From Lachnospiraceae bacterium (GTDB lineage: Bacteria; Bacillota_A; Clostridia; Lachnospirales; Lachnospiraceae): a stretch of DNA of 64,000 bases. Within the stretch, counting starts at the first letter, position 1; each line of letters begins with the position of its first letter. The translations under genes were made by a program, and so were the position numbers. Shown one piece after another: positions 43,601 to 53,390 of the stretch. The notes under the pieces are model-generated. The model was not told the DNA's origin. It did not search any database and saw only the letters and a list, made by a program, of their open reading frames with translations. The stretch lies in NCBI GenBank assembly GCA_021770615.1, contig JAETQR010000005.1, forward strand, positions 122,467-186,466. The letters are read 5' to 3'.

Positions 43601-46473
43601 GTATCCAAAGATATCAGAATCTTGCTGATAATGCGGATAGCAACAGGGAACTTACACAGGCAAAAAAAGAAAATGCAAAAACTGCGGAAAGCAAAAATAA
43701 ACTGATCGATACAGAAGAGATCACGCAGGTGAAAGCATCTTATGACTATCAGATCAAGATTGCAAAACTGAGAAAGGATTCCCTGAAAGTCCAACAGCTA
43801 CAGGCAGAAAAAGAGAAAGAACTTCTTGACCTTGAGATCGAACAGCATCAGAACCTTGCCGATAAATACCAGAGTACACTTGACCGTTACAGCGCAGAAA
43901 AAGAACTGTTAGCAAAAGCCTCAGATAAAAACAACCTCATCGAGCAGGAAAAAGCAGCAGCACAGGCGTTATATGCTGAGAAGATCGCTATTGCAGGGTT
44001 AGAAGGAAACATCAGCGAACAGTATCAGTTACAGGCAGAACTTAAAAAGACCCTCCGTGACCTTGAGATCGAACAGCATCAGAACCTTGCCGACCAGTAT
44101 CAGGCAGAACTGGACAGATCTTCGGCTGAAAAGGCGAATCAGAAGACAGCGGATGCTAAAAACAAGATCGTCGAACAGGAAAAGATCCTCACCTCACAGC
44201 TCTACGCTGAAAAAATTGCGATTGCCCATATCGAGGGCAACATCCGTGAAGAACAGCGGTTGCAGGAAGAACTCACACGACAGATGGTCGTCCTCGAAAA
44301 AGAAAGATTCGATAACATCACCCATTACTATGAAAATCTGATGAAGGTAAAAAATAACTCCTACACAGACCTCAGTAATGCAGTCAGCGAACTCGAGGCA
44401 AGGGGACTGATCGTCAGCAGCCAGATATACACTTCACAGATCGCCATCAACAACTACAAAAAGAAGATGTACGAAGAAGAACTCTTCTCCCTCAACACCC
44501 AGCTCCATTCCATCGAACAGAACACGGATGAATGGTATGAGGCACTTGATGCCATACAATCCTGCGAAAACAGCATCGCTGAATGTGCACAGGACAGCTA
44601 CAAGCTGGCAGAAGGGATACGGCAGGTCAACCTCCAGTTAAGCAACAAGATCACGACAAGGTTTGAACAGATCTCCGGAGAATATGACCTAATGATCAAA
44701 CTCATGTCAAACAAAAAACTAACAGATGACGATACCGGCAGTTTCACAAAAGAAGGAACTGCGACTCTCGGTGCTTATTACTCACAGCTTATCCTTGTAC
44801 AAAAAGAGGCTGAAACATTGAAAGACTTCCTGGATGATATGTGGGACAAGATCCAGCGCAAAGAAGAAGGTTATACCGAGCAGACTGCACTGGATGAGTA
44901 CTATGAGAAATACGATGAGTACACAAAAATGATCGCCAGCCAGTATGACATCCAGCAGAATCTCATTGATTTAATGAAAGAGAAATACAAAGCAGAGCTG
45001 GATTACCTAAAGGACATCATCGACCGCCGGAAAGAACTCCTGCAGGCAGAAAAAGATGAATACGATTACCGCCGCACGATCGAAGAAAAAACAAAAAACA
45101 TCCGTATACTTGCCAAACAGGTATCTGCCCTCAGCGGTGACGACTCCGAGGCAGCAAAGGCAAAGCTCCAGCAGTTAAGAACAAATTTAGATGAAGCCCA
45201 AAAAGATCTCCAGGACACAGAATACGACAAGTGGATCTCCGACCAGCAGAAAATGCTTGACAACCTGTACAATGAGTATGAATCATTCATTGACGATAAG
45301 TTAAATGATGTGGATGCACTGTTACAGGAAGCTGTCACTTATCTGGGCAATATCAATATCGGTCAGGACGTGGCAGATGTCCTTCAGCAGTATGCGGACA
45401 CCTACCGCTACGATCCCACCGCTGATCTTGAAAACATCAATACGGCTTTGGGAGAAAATGGTTCTATTGTAACTGCGGTCAACGGTATATCCAATCTTAT
45501 ATCCCAGTACTTTAACCAGCAGTTAAAAGATACCGAAGATGCCGGAAAGGTGATAAAACTCATATCCGGGATCGGACAGGTGGACATTGACGGAGAAGGG
45601 TACAAGCGTCTCGAACAGGCAAAAGAAGCTTACAGATCATTATCAAAAGGGGCAAAAAGAATCGTTGACTCCGCTTCCGTTAATGGGCTCAGTACACTTC
45701 AGTCCAAACATTCTGAATGGGAAACTTTAAAAAAGAATCGGGAGGAAGAACAAAGAGCACAACGAAAAGCATGGGAACAGGAAAATGATAACCGGATAAA
45801 ACAGGAACAGGAAGCCTTAAGAAGCAGGCAGCGTGATGTATTGACAGATGCGATCCGACGGACATATGGGGCAAATGCAAATGAATATGCCTCTCCCGTT
45901 GTACCCCAGATAACACCTTCCTATATCAGCATTGTAGATGCGATCCAAAGAAATGGGTTACAACGTAATGATCCTTATATAAGCCCAAATGATACGGCGA
46001 TCCATAAAATCGTACAAATGATAAACACCGCTGGGCTAGGGGTAACGATCGATCCAACCGCCGATGCTTTATGGCAGTATATGCAGAACATCGGCTTCTC
46101 CCACGGCGGTATCGCTGACACCCTGCAAAAAATCCCTTCAATAAATGGAGACGATGGATGGATCACGGTCAAGCGGGGCGAGGCCGTCTTGACACCAGGG
46201 CAGACAAAAGCGTTCCGCACGCTTACAGACAATCTGGACATCCTGAATCCTTCGGTCGATCTGTTAGCTGCCTTATCAAAACCACCAGCCGCTTCTTTCC
46301 CGAAAAACAGCCACTCTTCCACTCAGATCGGAGAAGTTGATTTCCACTTTGAACTTCCAAACGTAGTGGATTCCGACTCATTTATCCGGGAAATGCAGAC
46401 AAATCCAAAAGTAGAGAAAGTTATTAAAACAATGCTTTGGGATAAAAACAGCTTATCTAAACACCGTATATAA
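40603..46473 (+). CDS. Tape measure protein 2, exon 2
   Basis: 1956 residues after splicing, giving a total of 2400 aa. It starts IFTTKNKELAILGKTL, homologous to exon 2 of copy 1. A hydrophobic stretch (AGNMLLMWGISEVIGAAVTS) is followed by very long coiled coil, including a 77-residue unit repeated about three times around 43,600-44,300. The shared C-terminal motif ends the protein (GGIA... GDDGWITVKRGEAVLTPGQ). By ruler logic a 2400-aa tape measure would set a longer tail than the 1852-aa copy 1. Initiation at 40600 without splicing is unlikely, as no ribosome site is visible. Confidence 0.88.
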   Translation: MFTTKNKELAILGKTLTETKGTLIDFFEAFERGGLKGQDGIIDTFFSKNRKSPLTPELLKDFELFKETFNSSPLSAEVLAEQMENVDQRIIDYAKTCKNGEMTTEGFKESINNMSLSAKAGQAVLRGLSMAGNMLLMWGISEVIGAAVTSIDNYIHRVDKANETIDNARSEYENSKSEIESTNAELEETRQKISELESKGVLSFTDEAELDKLKQQNDELEKNILLQEKKKENEAKQVVNEISENQSDLFDDFENITSKYSTYKSEYEEQDKIGIEGVKNGEIEAKDYEATMNSMNTVLTDYESALFERIDNFEKYKSDIVNKYGTDDVSQYSLPDKKLYHDINEKLNEAYHVVYSDAEYNKAVIEPIFKTDEFAGLYDQMLKFFVSGGSADLSSLEDKFGADIIQSLRNACENSGVDFDKVMGDIYANSQRRLDQIAPVFEKPNSSYEAEQNAISHSIRDFIQNGLSEEDRTLLLYADIPEEQKFKTIRDVKNFINSLKKASGESDVPSPNSFSEAWDSIGTSGDETSDKEDLAEKERLEELAAAGKLTEKELRNSSLADVFKDAGVSIEEATEKINKMKSSAGQLASMKTGISSISSILAEKEAGNDINADTLSGMPDDLKAQTKEYEHFVKILGEGSSTMDECRNAADKLATTYVNSNNFLANLTDGTKDYYISVLDEMGVENAAEVVMNALNRQKIDAKIATFNLKNATKQEIDQLGTYISSLDGSSKALGYYTLQQQIANNNALDTSDSIKHLKSLAKQCGITGEAISLMSSLAKDMKKVDYYTTGEGRNDKNAGIEVSNAQSEIEGNKKRLKKIINKGAEIGTSPKGNSASPKDSGSTSNEKNKDKSKSTQQIDWISRALDRLSTRLDLVKTKYDNLFNNKKAKDSDSLLKLQNKNLNDQYKILTKTEKYQDKAAKKYSQKAKKVRISKNKKENESLKKAVREGRINGEDTKKLIATYGEKKAGKIQEYQDWYDKLQEQKKNKISTQQAKRENRIQRYQNLADNADSNRELTQAKKENAKTAESKNKLIDTEEITQVKASYDYQIKIAKLRKDSLKVQQLQAEKEKELLDLEIEQHQNLADKYQSTLDRYSAEKELLAKASDKNNLIEQEKAAAQALYAEKIAIAGLEGNISEQYQLQAELKKTLRDLEIEQHQNLADQYQAELDRSSAEKANQKTADAKNKIVEQEKILTSQLYAEKIAIAHIEGNIREEQRLQEELTRQMVVLEKERFDNITHYYENLMKVKNNSYTDLSNAVSELEARGLIVSSQIYTSQIAINNYKKKMYEEELFSLNTQLHSIEQNTDEWYEALDAIQSCENSIAECAQDSYKLAEGIRQVNLQLSNKITTRFEQISGEYDLMIKLMSNKKLTDDDTGSFTKEGTATLGAYYSQLILVQKEAETLKDFLDDMWDKIQRKEEGYTEQTALDEYYEKYDEYTKMIASQYDIQQNLIDLMKEKYKAELDYLKDIIDRRKELLQAEKDEYDYRRTIEEKTKNIRILAKQVSALSGDDSEAAKAKLQQLRTNLDEAQKDLQDTEYDKWISDQQKMLDNLYNEYESFIDDKLNDVDALLQEAVTYLGNINIGQDVADVLQQYADTYRYDPTADLENINTALGENGSIVTAVNGISNLISQYFNQQLKDTEDAGKVIKLISGIGQVDIDGEGYKRLEQAKEAYRSLSKGAKRIVDSASVNGLSTLQSKHSEWETLKKNREEEQRAQRKAWEQENDNRIKQEQEALRSRQRDVLTDAIRRTYGANANEYASPVVPQITPSYISIVDAIQRNGLQRNDPYISPNDTAIHKIVQMINTAGLGVTIDPTADALWQYMQNIGFSHGGIADTLQKIPSINGDDGWITVKRGEAVLTPGQTKAFRTLTDNLDILNPSVDLLAALSKPPAASFPKNSHSSTQIGEVDFHFELPNVVDSDSFIREMQTNPKVEKVIKTMLWDKNSLSKHRI
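43828..44093 (+). repeat. 231-base internal repeat in tape measure 2
   Basis: An identical stretch of 35 bases starts at 43828 and again at 44059 (spacing 231 bases, 77 codons). More diverged unit copies lie on both sides. It encodes the DLEIEQHQNLAD heptad unit and shows recent duplication within the coiled coil, a way to change tape length. Confidence 0.75.
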
Positions 46474-46501
46474 TAATACTTTTACAAAGGAGGACAAATA
46501 T

Positions 46502-46807
46502 ATGAAATTCAAAAAAAATATCAATATCCAAAAATACAGCCGGTTGCTGGAAAAAGAAAATGAAGATCTGAAACAAAAAGCACAACAGCTCGAAAAAGAA
46601 CGGGACCAGGCCATTTCAGAGAAAAAACAAGCAATCCGGCTGCTTGACAGCTATAAGGAAGAATATGAATCCCTGATCGAAGACTCCAGAAAACTCATCG
46701 AAAAACAAAAACAGACAGAAAACAGAATGAATAAGATTACAGAGGATTGCAAAAAAGAATTGGAACATGTGATCCAGGAGATCAATGAAAAGAAGGTGAT
46801 CCTTTGA
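46502..46807 (+). CDS. Coiled-coil protein of module 2
   Basis: A 101-aa, almost fully coiled-coil protein (ENEDLKQKAQQLEKERDQAI, then RKLIEKQKQTENRMNK) from ATG 46502 with AAAGGAGG upstream. It is the positional equivalent of the 54-aa gene of module 1. The last codons overlap the TTG start of the next gene. Role unknown, presumably at the tape-measure/tip junction. Confidence 0.75.
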   Translation: MKFKKNINIQKYSRLLEKENEDLKQKAQQLEKERDQAISEKKQAIRLLDSYKEEYESLIEDSRKLIEKQKQTENRMNKITEDCKKELEHVIQEINEKKVIL

Positions 46808-47640
46808 TCGCAGCAGAATTTGAATATAACGGAATAAAAAGTTCCGTATACGGACTTTATCTATGTAGTTTTGACGGCCCACGGACAGGGACATATTCCC
46901 TTGGCAATGACGTCACCATACATACCATACAGCCACCCGGAAAAAAGCAGCTTATAAGAAGCGGAAGCACTTGGGAAAATCCGCTTACTTTTCAGTTTCA
47001 GGTAGCAAAATATGACTATAAACATGGAGTACAGGAAATCACCTCCCGGGAGCTTGCGCACATCATGCGCTGGCTCATCCGTTCTGACAACTATCATTAC
47101 CTCCGCTTTACCCAGACCGGATGGGATAATATATTTTATAACTGTTTCCTGAAACTCCAAAAACACGAAATAGCCGGGAAAATCTATGGACTTGATATCG
47201 AGGCCACTTGTGACGCTCCCTGGGGATGGTCAGAACGGAAGGAATACATCTTTGATACTACGCTGGCCGGAAAAAAGAGCTTTAACCTGTACAACTATTC
47301 CGACGAAGATGGCGCATTGCTTCCGGATCTCGTCGAGATTCAGATCTTATCCAAAGAAAAAAGCGATCTCATCATTACAAATCAGTTTAACATCCCCGCA
47401 AAAGAAAGACAATTAGAAAATAAATTGATCGTAAATAACTGTCTCCCCGGTGAAATCCTCTCCATGGATAAGCATAAAAATATCGTCTCAAGTCTCCCAC
47501 ATGAGCAGTTATATAACGATTTCAACCACGATTTCCTCCACCTGTACAGAGATTTTTCCGGTAACGAAAACCAAATATCGGTCTCCGTCGACTGCAGGAT
47601 ACGTATCTTGTGGAGAGAAGTCAGAAAGGGGGTATGTTAA
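46804..47640 (+). CDS. Distal tail protein (Dit), module 2
   Basis: A 278-aa Dit-like protein from TTG 46804 with AAGAAGG upstream. It shares the order of blocks with module 1 Dit: LCSFDGPRTG, the MRWLIRSDNYHYLRF segment, and EATCDAPWGWS equivalent to VTGTCDAPFGYG. It ends RKGVC, as the other copy does. The divergence between copies shows an old duplication or separate capture rather than a recent copy. Expected to form the hub ring of an alternative tail tip. Confidence 0.87.
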   Translation: MIAAEFEYNGIKSSVYGLYLCSFDGPRTGTYSLGNDVTIHTIQPPGKKQLIRSGSTWENPLTFQFQVAKYDYKHGVQEITSRELAHIMRWLIRSDNYHYLRFTQTGWDNIFYNCFLKLQKHEIAGKIYGLDIEATCDAPWGWSERKEYIFDTTLAGKKSFNLYNYSDEDGALLPDLVEIQILSKEKSDLIITNQFNIPAKERQLENKLIVNNCLPGEILSMDKHKNIVSSLPHEQLYNDFNHDFLHLYRDFSGNENQISVSVDCRIRILWREVRKGVC

Positions 47641-50600
47641 ATGGGATTCCATTCCGACAGACTGACATTCCAAACGGACGAGATCACAAACGAGATCAGG
47701 CAGCCACAGATCTTCTTATGTGACAGGCAGTTAAACAATCTGGGAGAGATTTCCCCGGTCAATGACCTCCGGATCAAATGCTCCTTAAACGGTGCAGATG
47801 AGATTTCTTTCCAAACACCGAAGGATGTCAGAAATTATAATGATTCTGATCTAAAAGAACTCAACAAAACCAGTACGAATCCGGTAAGCAGGGGGGGAAA
47901 CCGGTTATATGGACAGTTAACGGATTATTCTGTGATCCTGGCTCCGGGGTTTGGGTATTTTGAGGTCTCCCCCTCCGTCAATGACACTGCCACAGAAATA
48001 AAAAACATCAGCGGCAGCTCCTTAGGAGAATCTGAACTCTCCCAACTGCTTTGCACCCTTGAATGCAACACAGAGATCGACATTGCAAGAGAAGACTATG
48101 TACCGACCATCCTATACAATGCGAACAACCCGGATGCCAGCCTCATTGACCGCATCCTCTCCTATGCACCCAGCTATACGGTCGGAACTGTCGACGACAC
48201 CATAAAAAACATCCAGCGGACCTTCACTTTCTCCAAAACAGATATCCTCTCCTGCTTTTCACAGATCGCTGAAGAGATCAACTGCCTGTTCGATGTCGTC
48301 GTAAAAAAAGAGGAAGACGGAAATGTGATACGTCAGGTGAATATTTATGACGCCTGCTACTGTGGAAACTGCAACGGCCGAAACATCCTCAATGGCATAT
48401 GCCAGGACTGCGGGAGCGAGCATATCCGTGGCATCGGGGAAGACACCACGATACAGATCGGCACAGATAATCTTTCAGATGAAATCACCATTTCTTCGGA
48501 CGGTAAGATGAAAAATTGTTTTATCGTCGAAGGCGGAGACGAACTCATGACAAACTTTGTGAATGGGATCAGTCCTTCCGGGACCAACAAGATCTACCAG
48601 TTTTCCGAAGAGACCAAGAACGCCTTCTCCCCTGCCCTCCGGCATAAATACAAAGAATACACAAAAAAATATGATTCACTCCGGACAGATTATGAAAAAA
48701 TCTTCGAGACAGAATGTAAGATCGGGGATCTCATCCTCTATCTGCAGTCCGGACGCATGCCATCTGCTGAGACAGCCAAAAGAAATCTTCACGAAGAAAC
48801 TGCACATATTCTTGCCGCATATAAGAAAAATTTCCCGAGCGGTCTTGGGCTCTCAAGCAGCAAAGATATCGGTTCTAAAAACAATATCATACGTCAGATC
48901 TTCTCCATCTTCTTAGACGATGGATATGCGATTCGTCAGGAAAACGGCGAATATCATCCCGATGGAAAATACTGGACAGGAAATCTCATCCTCTATGAGA
49001 TACAGAACAACGATTCCAACGCCACAATCTGTGTCGGAAAAGACACCAGCACAGTCACATTCTCAGATTCCGGGACAGCGCCCACAGTAGAAACATTTTC
49101 TATTATATTTTCTGAGGAAAACTACAAAAGCTATGTAAAACAGAAAGTGGCGCTGCATATCAAAAATTATAAGTATATCAAGGATCAGAACAAAAACAAT
49201 CCAAAAGACTGGCAGAAATACAGCTTAAACCGCCTGTATTCTTATCAGGACGGATATGAATCCTGCAGACAGACCCTGAACGAACTGAGGGACACCGCCG
49301 ATACTTCTAACATCCATCCCGCCATCGATGAAATGTTGGATGGATACGATGCACAGATCAATATGATCTCTGACTATGTCACACGTCTGGAAGACATGAT
49401 CCATTTTCTATATTTTTACTGCGGAGATCCTGACCACTCTTCCGCACCAAAAATCTTTAAAACATGTGAAGAAGCTTTCCTGAACATGATACATTACATC
49501 CGGTACGGTACATGGACTGGCGGCAGCGAATCCGAGAACACAGACACTCCACTGTACTGTTCTGACTGCGGCTCCACAAATGTCACGGTAAATGGGTGTA
49601 ACAGCTGCCATGGGAACGTGGTCACTTATTCTGATCTTGCCACAGCCATCTACGGATATTACAATGAACATCCTGACCATAACCTCAAAACACAGAAAAA
49701 AACGATCCATGATTCCCTTAACCTGCAAACCTGTCTGGGTGATACCTTATACAAAGAATTGTCTTCCCATATCCGTGAAGACGTCTACACAAACAACAAC
49801 TTCATTTCAAACGGACTTGAGAATAACAATACAAAACTAATCAATATGGCAAAAGAACTGCTTCAGAAAGCTGGACAGGAACTGGAAAAAGCCTGTGTCC
49901 CACAACATACATTGAGCGGAAATATCCATGCTTTTGTGGCATTCCGCACATTGGATAAAAAGGATTTCCCGATCCAGAACGCCTATGACAAATTTAAGCT
50001 CGGAAACCTTATGAAGTACCTGTCAGATGACGGGACCATCTACAAACTAAGGCTCTCTTCCGAAGAATTTTCATGGGAAGGTTCTGAAGTCCGGCTAAAT
50101 GTAGAATTCACAGACATGGTCCATTCTGCCGGAGGTGGGATAAGTGATATCGACACCCTCGTCCAGCAGATCGGAAACCTCTCCACCTCCTTTGATTCCG
50201 TAAAAAAGCAGGCAGAACAGGGATCAGAAGTCAAAAAAGATTTTACAGATATTAAAAACGAAGGACTGTTCCATTCTCTGAAAAATGCACTGAATGCCAG
50301 AAACCAAGACGTGCGGATCACGGACGAAGGCATCACCCTGCGCAGATATGATCATGAAACCGACGGTTACTATGACACGCAGATGAAGCTCGTGAACCGG
50401 AACATCGTCCTGACGGACGATAACTGGAAAACGGCAAAAATGGCGGTCGGACTGGGACAATATAGCGGAAAGCCGCAGTATGGTGTCTGGGCTGATGTGC
50501 TTGTCGGTAATCTGATCGCAGGGGAAAAGCTAGTTATAAGTAACAATGAAGATGCCAGCAAAGCCACCGTAACCATTGATAAAAACGGAATCGACATGAC

Positions 50601-51570
50601 TAACGGTTCTATCTGTATGAAGAATGATGAGAGCAGTGTCTCTGTAGAAATCAATCCGGAAAAAAAGAGTGTATTTGAAATCTCAAAAAATAATGAACAA
50701 ATTTTAGGTTTTGATGAAAATGGAAATGCCTTCTTTAAAGGCAAGGTAAATGCGACCGGATTGTTCAGTGGAGAGGTAAATGCCGATCGTGGGAAGATCG
50801 GCGAGTGGAAAATCAATGGTGCATCACTAATCTATAAATCTCCTGATGATTATGAGCAAAAACAATATATGGAATTTAGTTGTGATGGAATTTGGGCTTA
50901 TAAAAATCACCTTGTCTCTATAGAATATAACAACAAAAAGCGAATGGTCCAACTCAAAGCTGATATGAATGAAATATCTTTCACCAAATATGTAAATACA
51001 AAAAATGATGGAGAAATAGATTTTACCAAATTCTCTCAATTTTATGTAGGAAATGGAAGCTCCTATGCAGCTGAGCCTGTGTACATGGAATTATCCTATC
51101 CAAATGGTAACGGTTTTATCGTAGATGAAAATAAAGTAGAACTGAACGGACTAAAATTAGATTGTAGATCAAACTGTTACCTTGGTGGAAACGATTATGA
51201 TTATAGTCAGATACAAGAATACATTGAACCAGACACAGATTTAAAATCTGATAAAATATTGAATGGCGATATGGCTTTTATCACAAAATCAATATCATTA
51301 CAAAAACTGGGGCGCATCGTTATCTTTAATGCAGTCGTTCTTTTTGCAGGCCCAAATACAAATAGTATCATCGGACAGATTCCCATAGGCTACCGTCCCT
51401 TTGTTTATAGCTCAGTATCCGCTGATAATTATGCAAACACTGCTGAATGCGGGATCAATGATAAAGGACAGATCATATTTTCCTGTAGTGGTTCAGGAGA
51501 TTACCGGATACACGGAGTCTGGTTTTGGGATGCAGCAAAGGAATACAAAGACGAACAATATTTAATGTAA
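47641..51570 (+). CDS. Tal-type tip protein with two zinc-ribbon inserts, module 2
   Basis: A 1309-aa homologue of the module 1 Tal. The N-terminal half follows the same block order, including the first ribbon (ACYCGNCNGRN... CQDCGSEH) and the second (LYCSDCGS... CNSCHGN). The region RYDHETDGYYDTQMKLVNR matches RYDKETGQYDDHQLKIINS of copy 1, and the DDNWKTAKMAVGLGQY block is also shared. The C-terminus differs: no S74 chaperone is seen, and it ends in a fibre-like domain (IPIGYRPFVYSSVSADN to WDAAKEYKDEQYLM). A changed C-terminus with a conserved base is the pattern expected if the two tips bind different targets. Confidence 0.85.
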   Translation: MGFHSDRLTFQTDEITNEIRQPQIFLCDRQLNNLGEISPVNDLRIKCSLNGADEISFQTPKDVRNYNDSDLKELNKTSTNPVSRGGNRLYGQLTDYSVILAPGFGYFEVSPSVNDTATEIKNISGSSLGESELSQLLCTLECNTEIDIAREDYVPTILYNANNPDASLIDRILSYAPSYTVGTVDDTIKNIQRTFTFSKTDILSCFSQIAEEINCLFDVVVKKEEDGNVIRQVNIYDACYCGNCNGRNILNGICQDCGSEHIRGIGEDTTIQIGTDNLSDEITISSDGKMKNCFIVEGGDELMTNFVNGISPSGTNKIYQFSEETKNAFSPALRHKYKEYTKKYDSLRTDYEKIFETECKIGDLILYLQSGRMPSAETAKRNLHEETAHILAAYKKNFPSGLGLSSSKDIGSKNNIIRQIFSIFLDDGYAIRQENGEYHPDGKYWTGNLILYEIQNNDSNATICVGKDTSTVTFSDSGTAPTVETFSIIFSEENYKSYVKQKVALHIKNYKYIKDQNKNNPKDWQKYSLNRLYSYQDGYESCRQTLNELRDTADTSNIHPAIDEMLDGYDAQINMISDYVTRLEDMIHFLYFYCGDPDHSSAPKIFKTCEEAFLNMIHYIRYGTWTGGSESENTDTPLYCSDCGSTNVTVNGCNSCHGNVVTYSDLATAIYGYYNEHPDHNLKTQKKTIHDSLNLQTCLGDTLYKELSSHIREDVYTNNNFISNGLENNNTKLINMAKELLQKAGQELEKACVPQHTLSGNIHAFVAFRTLDKKDFPIQNAYDKFKLGNLMKYLSDDGTIYKLRLSSEEFSWEGSEVRLNVEFTDMVHSAGGGISDIDTLVQQIGNLSTSFDSVKKQAEQGSEVKKDFTDIKNEGLFHSLKNALNARNQDVRITDEGITLRRYDHETDGYYDTQMKLVNRNIVLTDDNWKTAKMAVGLGQYSGKPQYGVWADVLVGNLIAGEKLVISNNEDASKATVTIDKNGIDMTNGSICMKNDESSVSVEINPEKKSVFEISKNNEQILGFDENGNAFFKGKVNATGLFSGEVNADRGKIGEWKINGASLIYKSPDDYEQKQYMEFSCDGIWAYKNHLVSIEYNNKKRMVQLKADMNEISFTKYVNTKNDGEIDFTKFSQFYVGNGSSYAAEPVYMELSYPNGNGFIVDENKVELNGLKLDCRSNCYLGGNDYDYSQIQEYIEPDTDLKSDKILNGDMAFITKSISLQKLGRIVIFNAVVLFAGPNTNSIIGQIPIGYRPFVYSSVSADNYANTAECGINDKGQIIFSCSGSGDYRIHGVWFWDAAKEYKDEQYLM

Positions 51571-51584
51571 AGAGGTGAATACAA

Positions 51585-53366
51585 ATGAAAAAAATAACAC
51601 AATCGATCACACTTGACCTGATCGAGATCCAACATAACGTAATAAACGCACACAAAGGCGATCAACTCGTCAGAAACTTAGACATCACGATCACTGACAA
51701 AGGCTCTCCGTATCCGATACCGGATGCTTCTTTTATCTATCTCCGTGGAAAACGGGCGGACGGACGATCCGTATTTTATAATATAGCAGAAATATTAGAC
51801 GCAGAAAACGCAAAGATCCGGGTTGATATCCACGATTATCTTCTATCTTCTGCCGGGCGGTGTCGTCTGGATATTGCCATCTATGACACACCACAGAAAC
51901 TATATGACGGAACAGAAACCACCGAAGGAGAAGATCACGCAGGAACAGAAATCGCCTCGACAGAATCCTTTGTTCTGTACATACCGGAAGGTGTCTTTGA
52001 TGAAAAAGATATCGTTTATTCTGATGAAGGAAGCACCCTTGCCACACTCATTGGTTCGGCGAGAGAAAAAATCAATGAAATGACGGATGTAACCGACCAG
52101 ATGGATCAGGTGCAGACTCTTGTCAATACGAACAAACCCATCTGGGACGATAAATATACGAAAAACGAAGTAGATAATAAGTTCTCTACCCTGGAAACCA
52201 ATATAGACTGGAAAGAATCCGTTGGCACCTATGCAGATATAACAACCACCTATCCGTCTCCCCAGGACGGATGGACAGTAAATGTCAAAGATACGGATTA
52301 TACATACCGCTATAACGGTTTAGAATGGGTCGCCATTTCTGCAAATGCGGTACCCAAAGCGACCAATTCCATAGACGGTCTCTTGAGCAAAGAAGATTAT
52401 GCAGACCTGCATTCCCACATCTCAAACGGAAACAATCCACATAATCTAAGCAAATCCCAGATCGGATTAGATCATGTAGAAAATAAAAGTTCCGCTATGA
52501 TACGCAGCGAACTGACAGAAGAAAATGTAACGGATGCACTCGGCTACACCCCTTCTGACACATGGAAGGCAAACACATCCTCCAGCGAGGGGTATGTCGC
52601 ATCCGGCAATGGACAGGCAAACAAAGTATGGAAAACGGACGCTAATGGTAATCCCGGATGGCGTGACCCCGGCACTGCAACAAAATTAGAGACATCACGC
52701 AAGATATTTGGCAGAAATTTTAATGGGACTGCTGATGTATCCGGCCAGGCTCTTGTATATGGAAGTTATAATTCGTCCGCAAGTGGCAGATTTTCAACAT
52801 CCGCACTTCAGATCCGGGAAAATGGTCTTGCCGGGAATACGGGAAGCGGTCTTGGTTATGCGCCGACGATCGGATTTCACTGGAGTAATGCGGTTGCCGG
52901 AACACTGGCGTTCAATAATGACGGTAAATTTTATTTTCTAAAACAGGATGGATCGTCGGATGCAACAATAAAAGCAAAGATAGAGGCATCAGCTGTGACG
53001 CCGCATGCATCAAATACAGTAGATATTGGATCGCCAGGTTATAAGTTTAATAACCTACATGTGAAAAAAATTTATGAAGATGGGAAAACGCTGCAAAGCA
53101 AATATGCAGTAATAACGACAGATGTAAATTCAGATATTGGGTCTGGCAACTGGCGCTGGTATACGGTTAATTTTGGTGTGACGTATAAAGAAATACCATT
53201 TGTAAATGTGATGAAGACGTCTCAGGATGTAGATTCATCGATATGCATATACAGTTTTACTGGTAATGCAAGCAATGGTTATACGGGATTTATGTATGGT
53301 GTATATACGCCAAACAAGTCGTGGACATATTCCTACAGATGGTTCGCAATTGGAAATATTAAATAA
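51585..53366 (+). CDS. BppU-type fibre protein, module 2
   Basis: A 593-aa protein from ATG 51585 (AAAGAGGTG upstream). The N-terminal BppU-like domain (residues about 1-125: NLDITITDKGSPYPI, LLSSAGRCRLDIAIY) docks to the tip. A helical linker (MTDVTDQMDQVQTL), a carbohydrate-module-like stretch (KESVGTYADITTTYPSPQDG), and a histidine-containing collar (HSHISNGNNPHNLSKSQIGL) follow. The C-terminal domain is beta-rich and has no S74 domain. It is the last gene of module 2, and an IS256 element starts 24 bases after its stop. It likely determines target binding. Confidence 0.83.
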   Translation: MKKITQSITLDLIEIQHNVINAHKGDQLVRNLDITITDKGSPYPIPDASFIYLRGKRADGRSVFYNIAEILDAENAKIRVDIHDYLLSSAGRCRLDIAIYDTPQKLYDGTETTEGEDHAGTEIASTESFVLYIPEGVFDEKDIVYSDEGSTLATLIGSAREKINEMTDVTDQMDQVQTLVNTNKPIWDDKYTKNEVDNKFSTLETNIDWKESVGTYADITTTYPSPQDGWTVNVKDTDYTYRYNGLEWVAISANAVPKATNSIDGLLSKEDYADLHSHISNGNNPHNLSKSQIGLDHVENKSSAMIRSELTEENVTDALGYTPSDTWKANTSSSEGYVASGNGQANKVWKTDANGNPGWRDPGTATKLETSRKIFGRNFNGTADVSGQALVYGSYNSSASGRFSTSALQIRENGLAGNTGSGLGYAPTIGFHWSNAVAGTLAFNNDGKFYFLKQDGSSDATIKAKIEASAVTPHASNTVDIGSPGYKFNNLHVKKIYEDGKTLQSKYAVITTDVNSDIGSGNWRWYTVNFGVTYKEIPFVNVMKTSQDVDSSICIYSFTGNASNGYTGFMYGVYTPNKSWTYSYRWFAIGNIK

Positions 53367-53390
53367 TTAAATATTGAGACCGTTTCAAGG

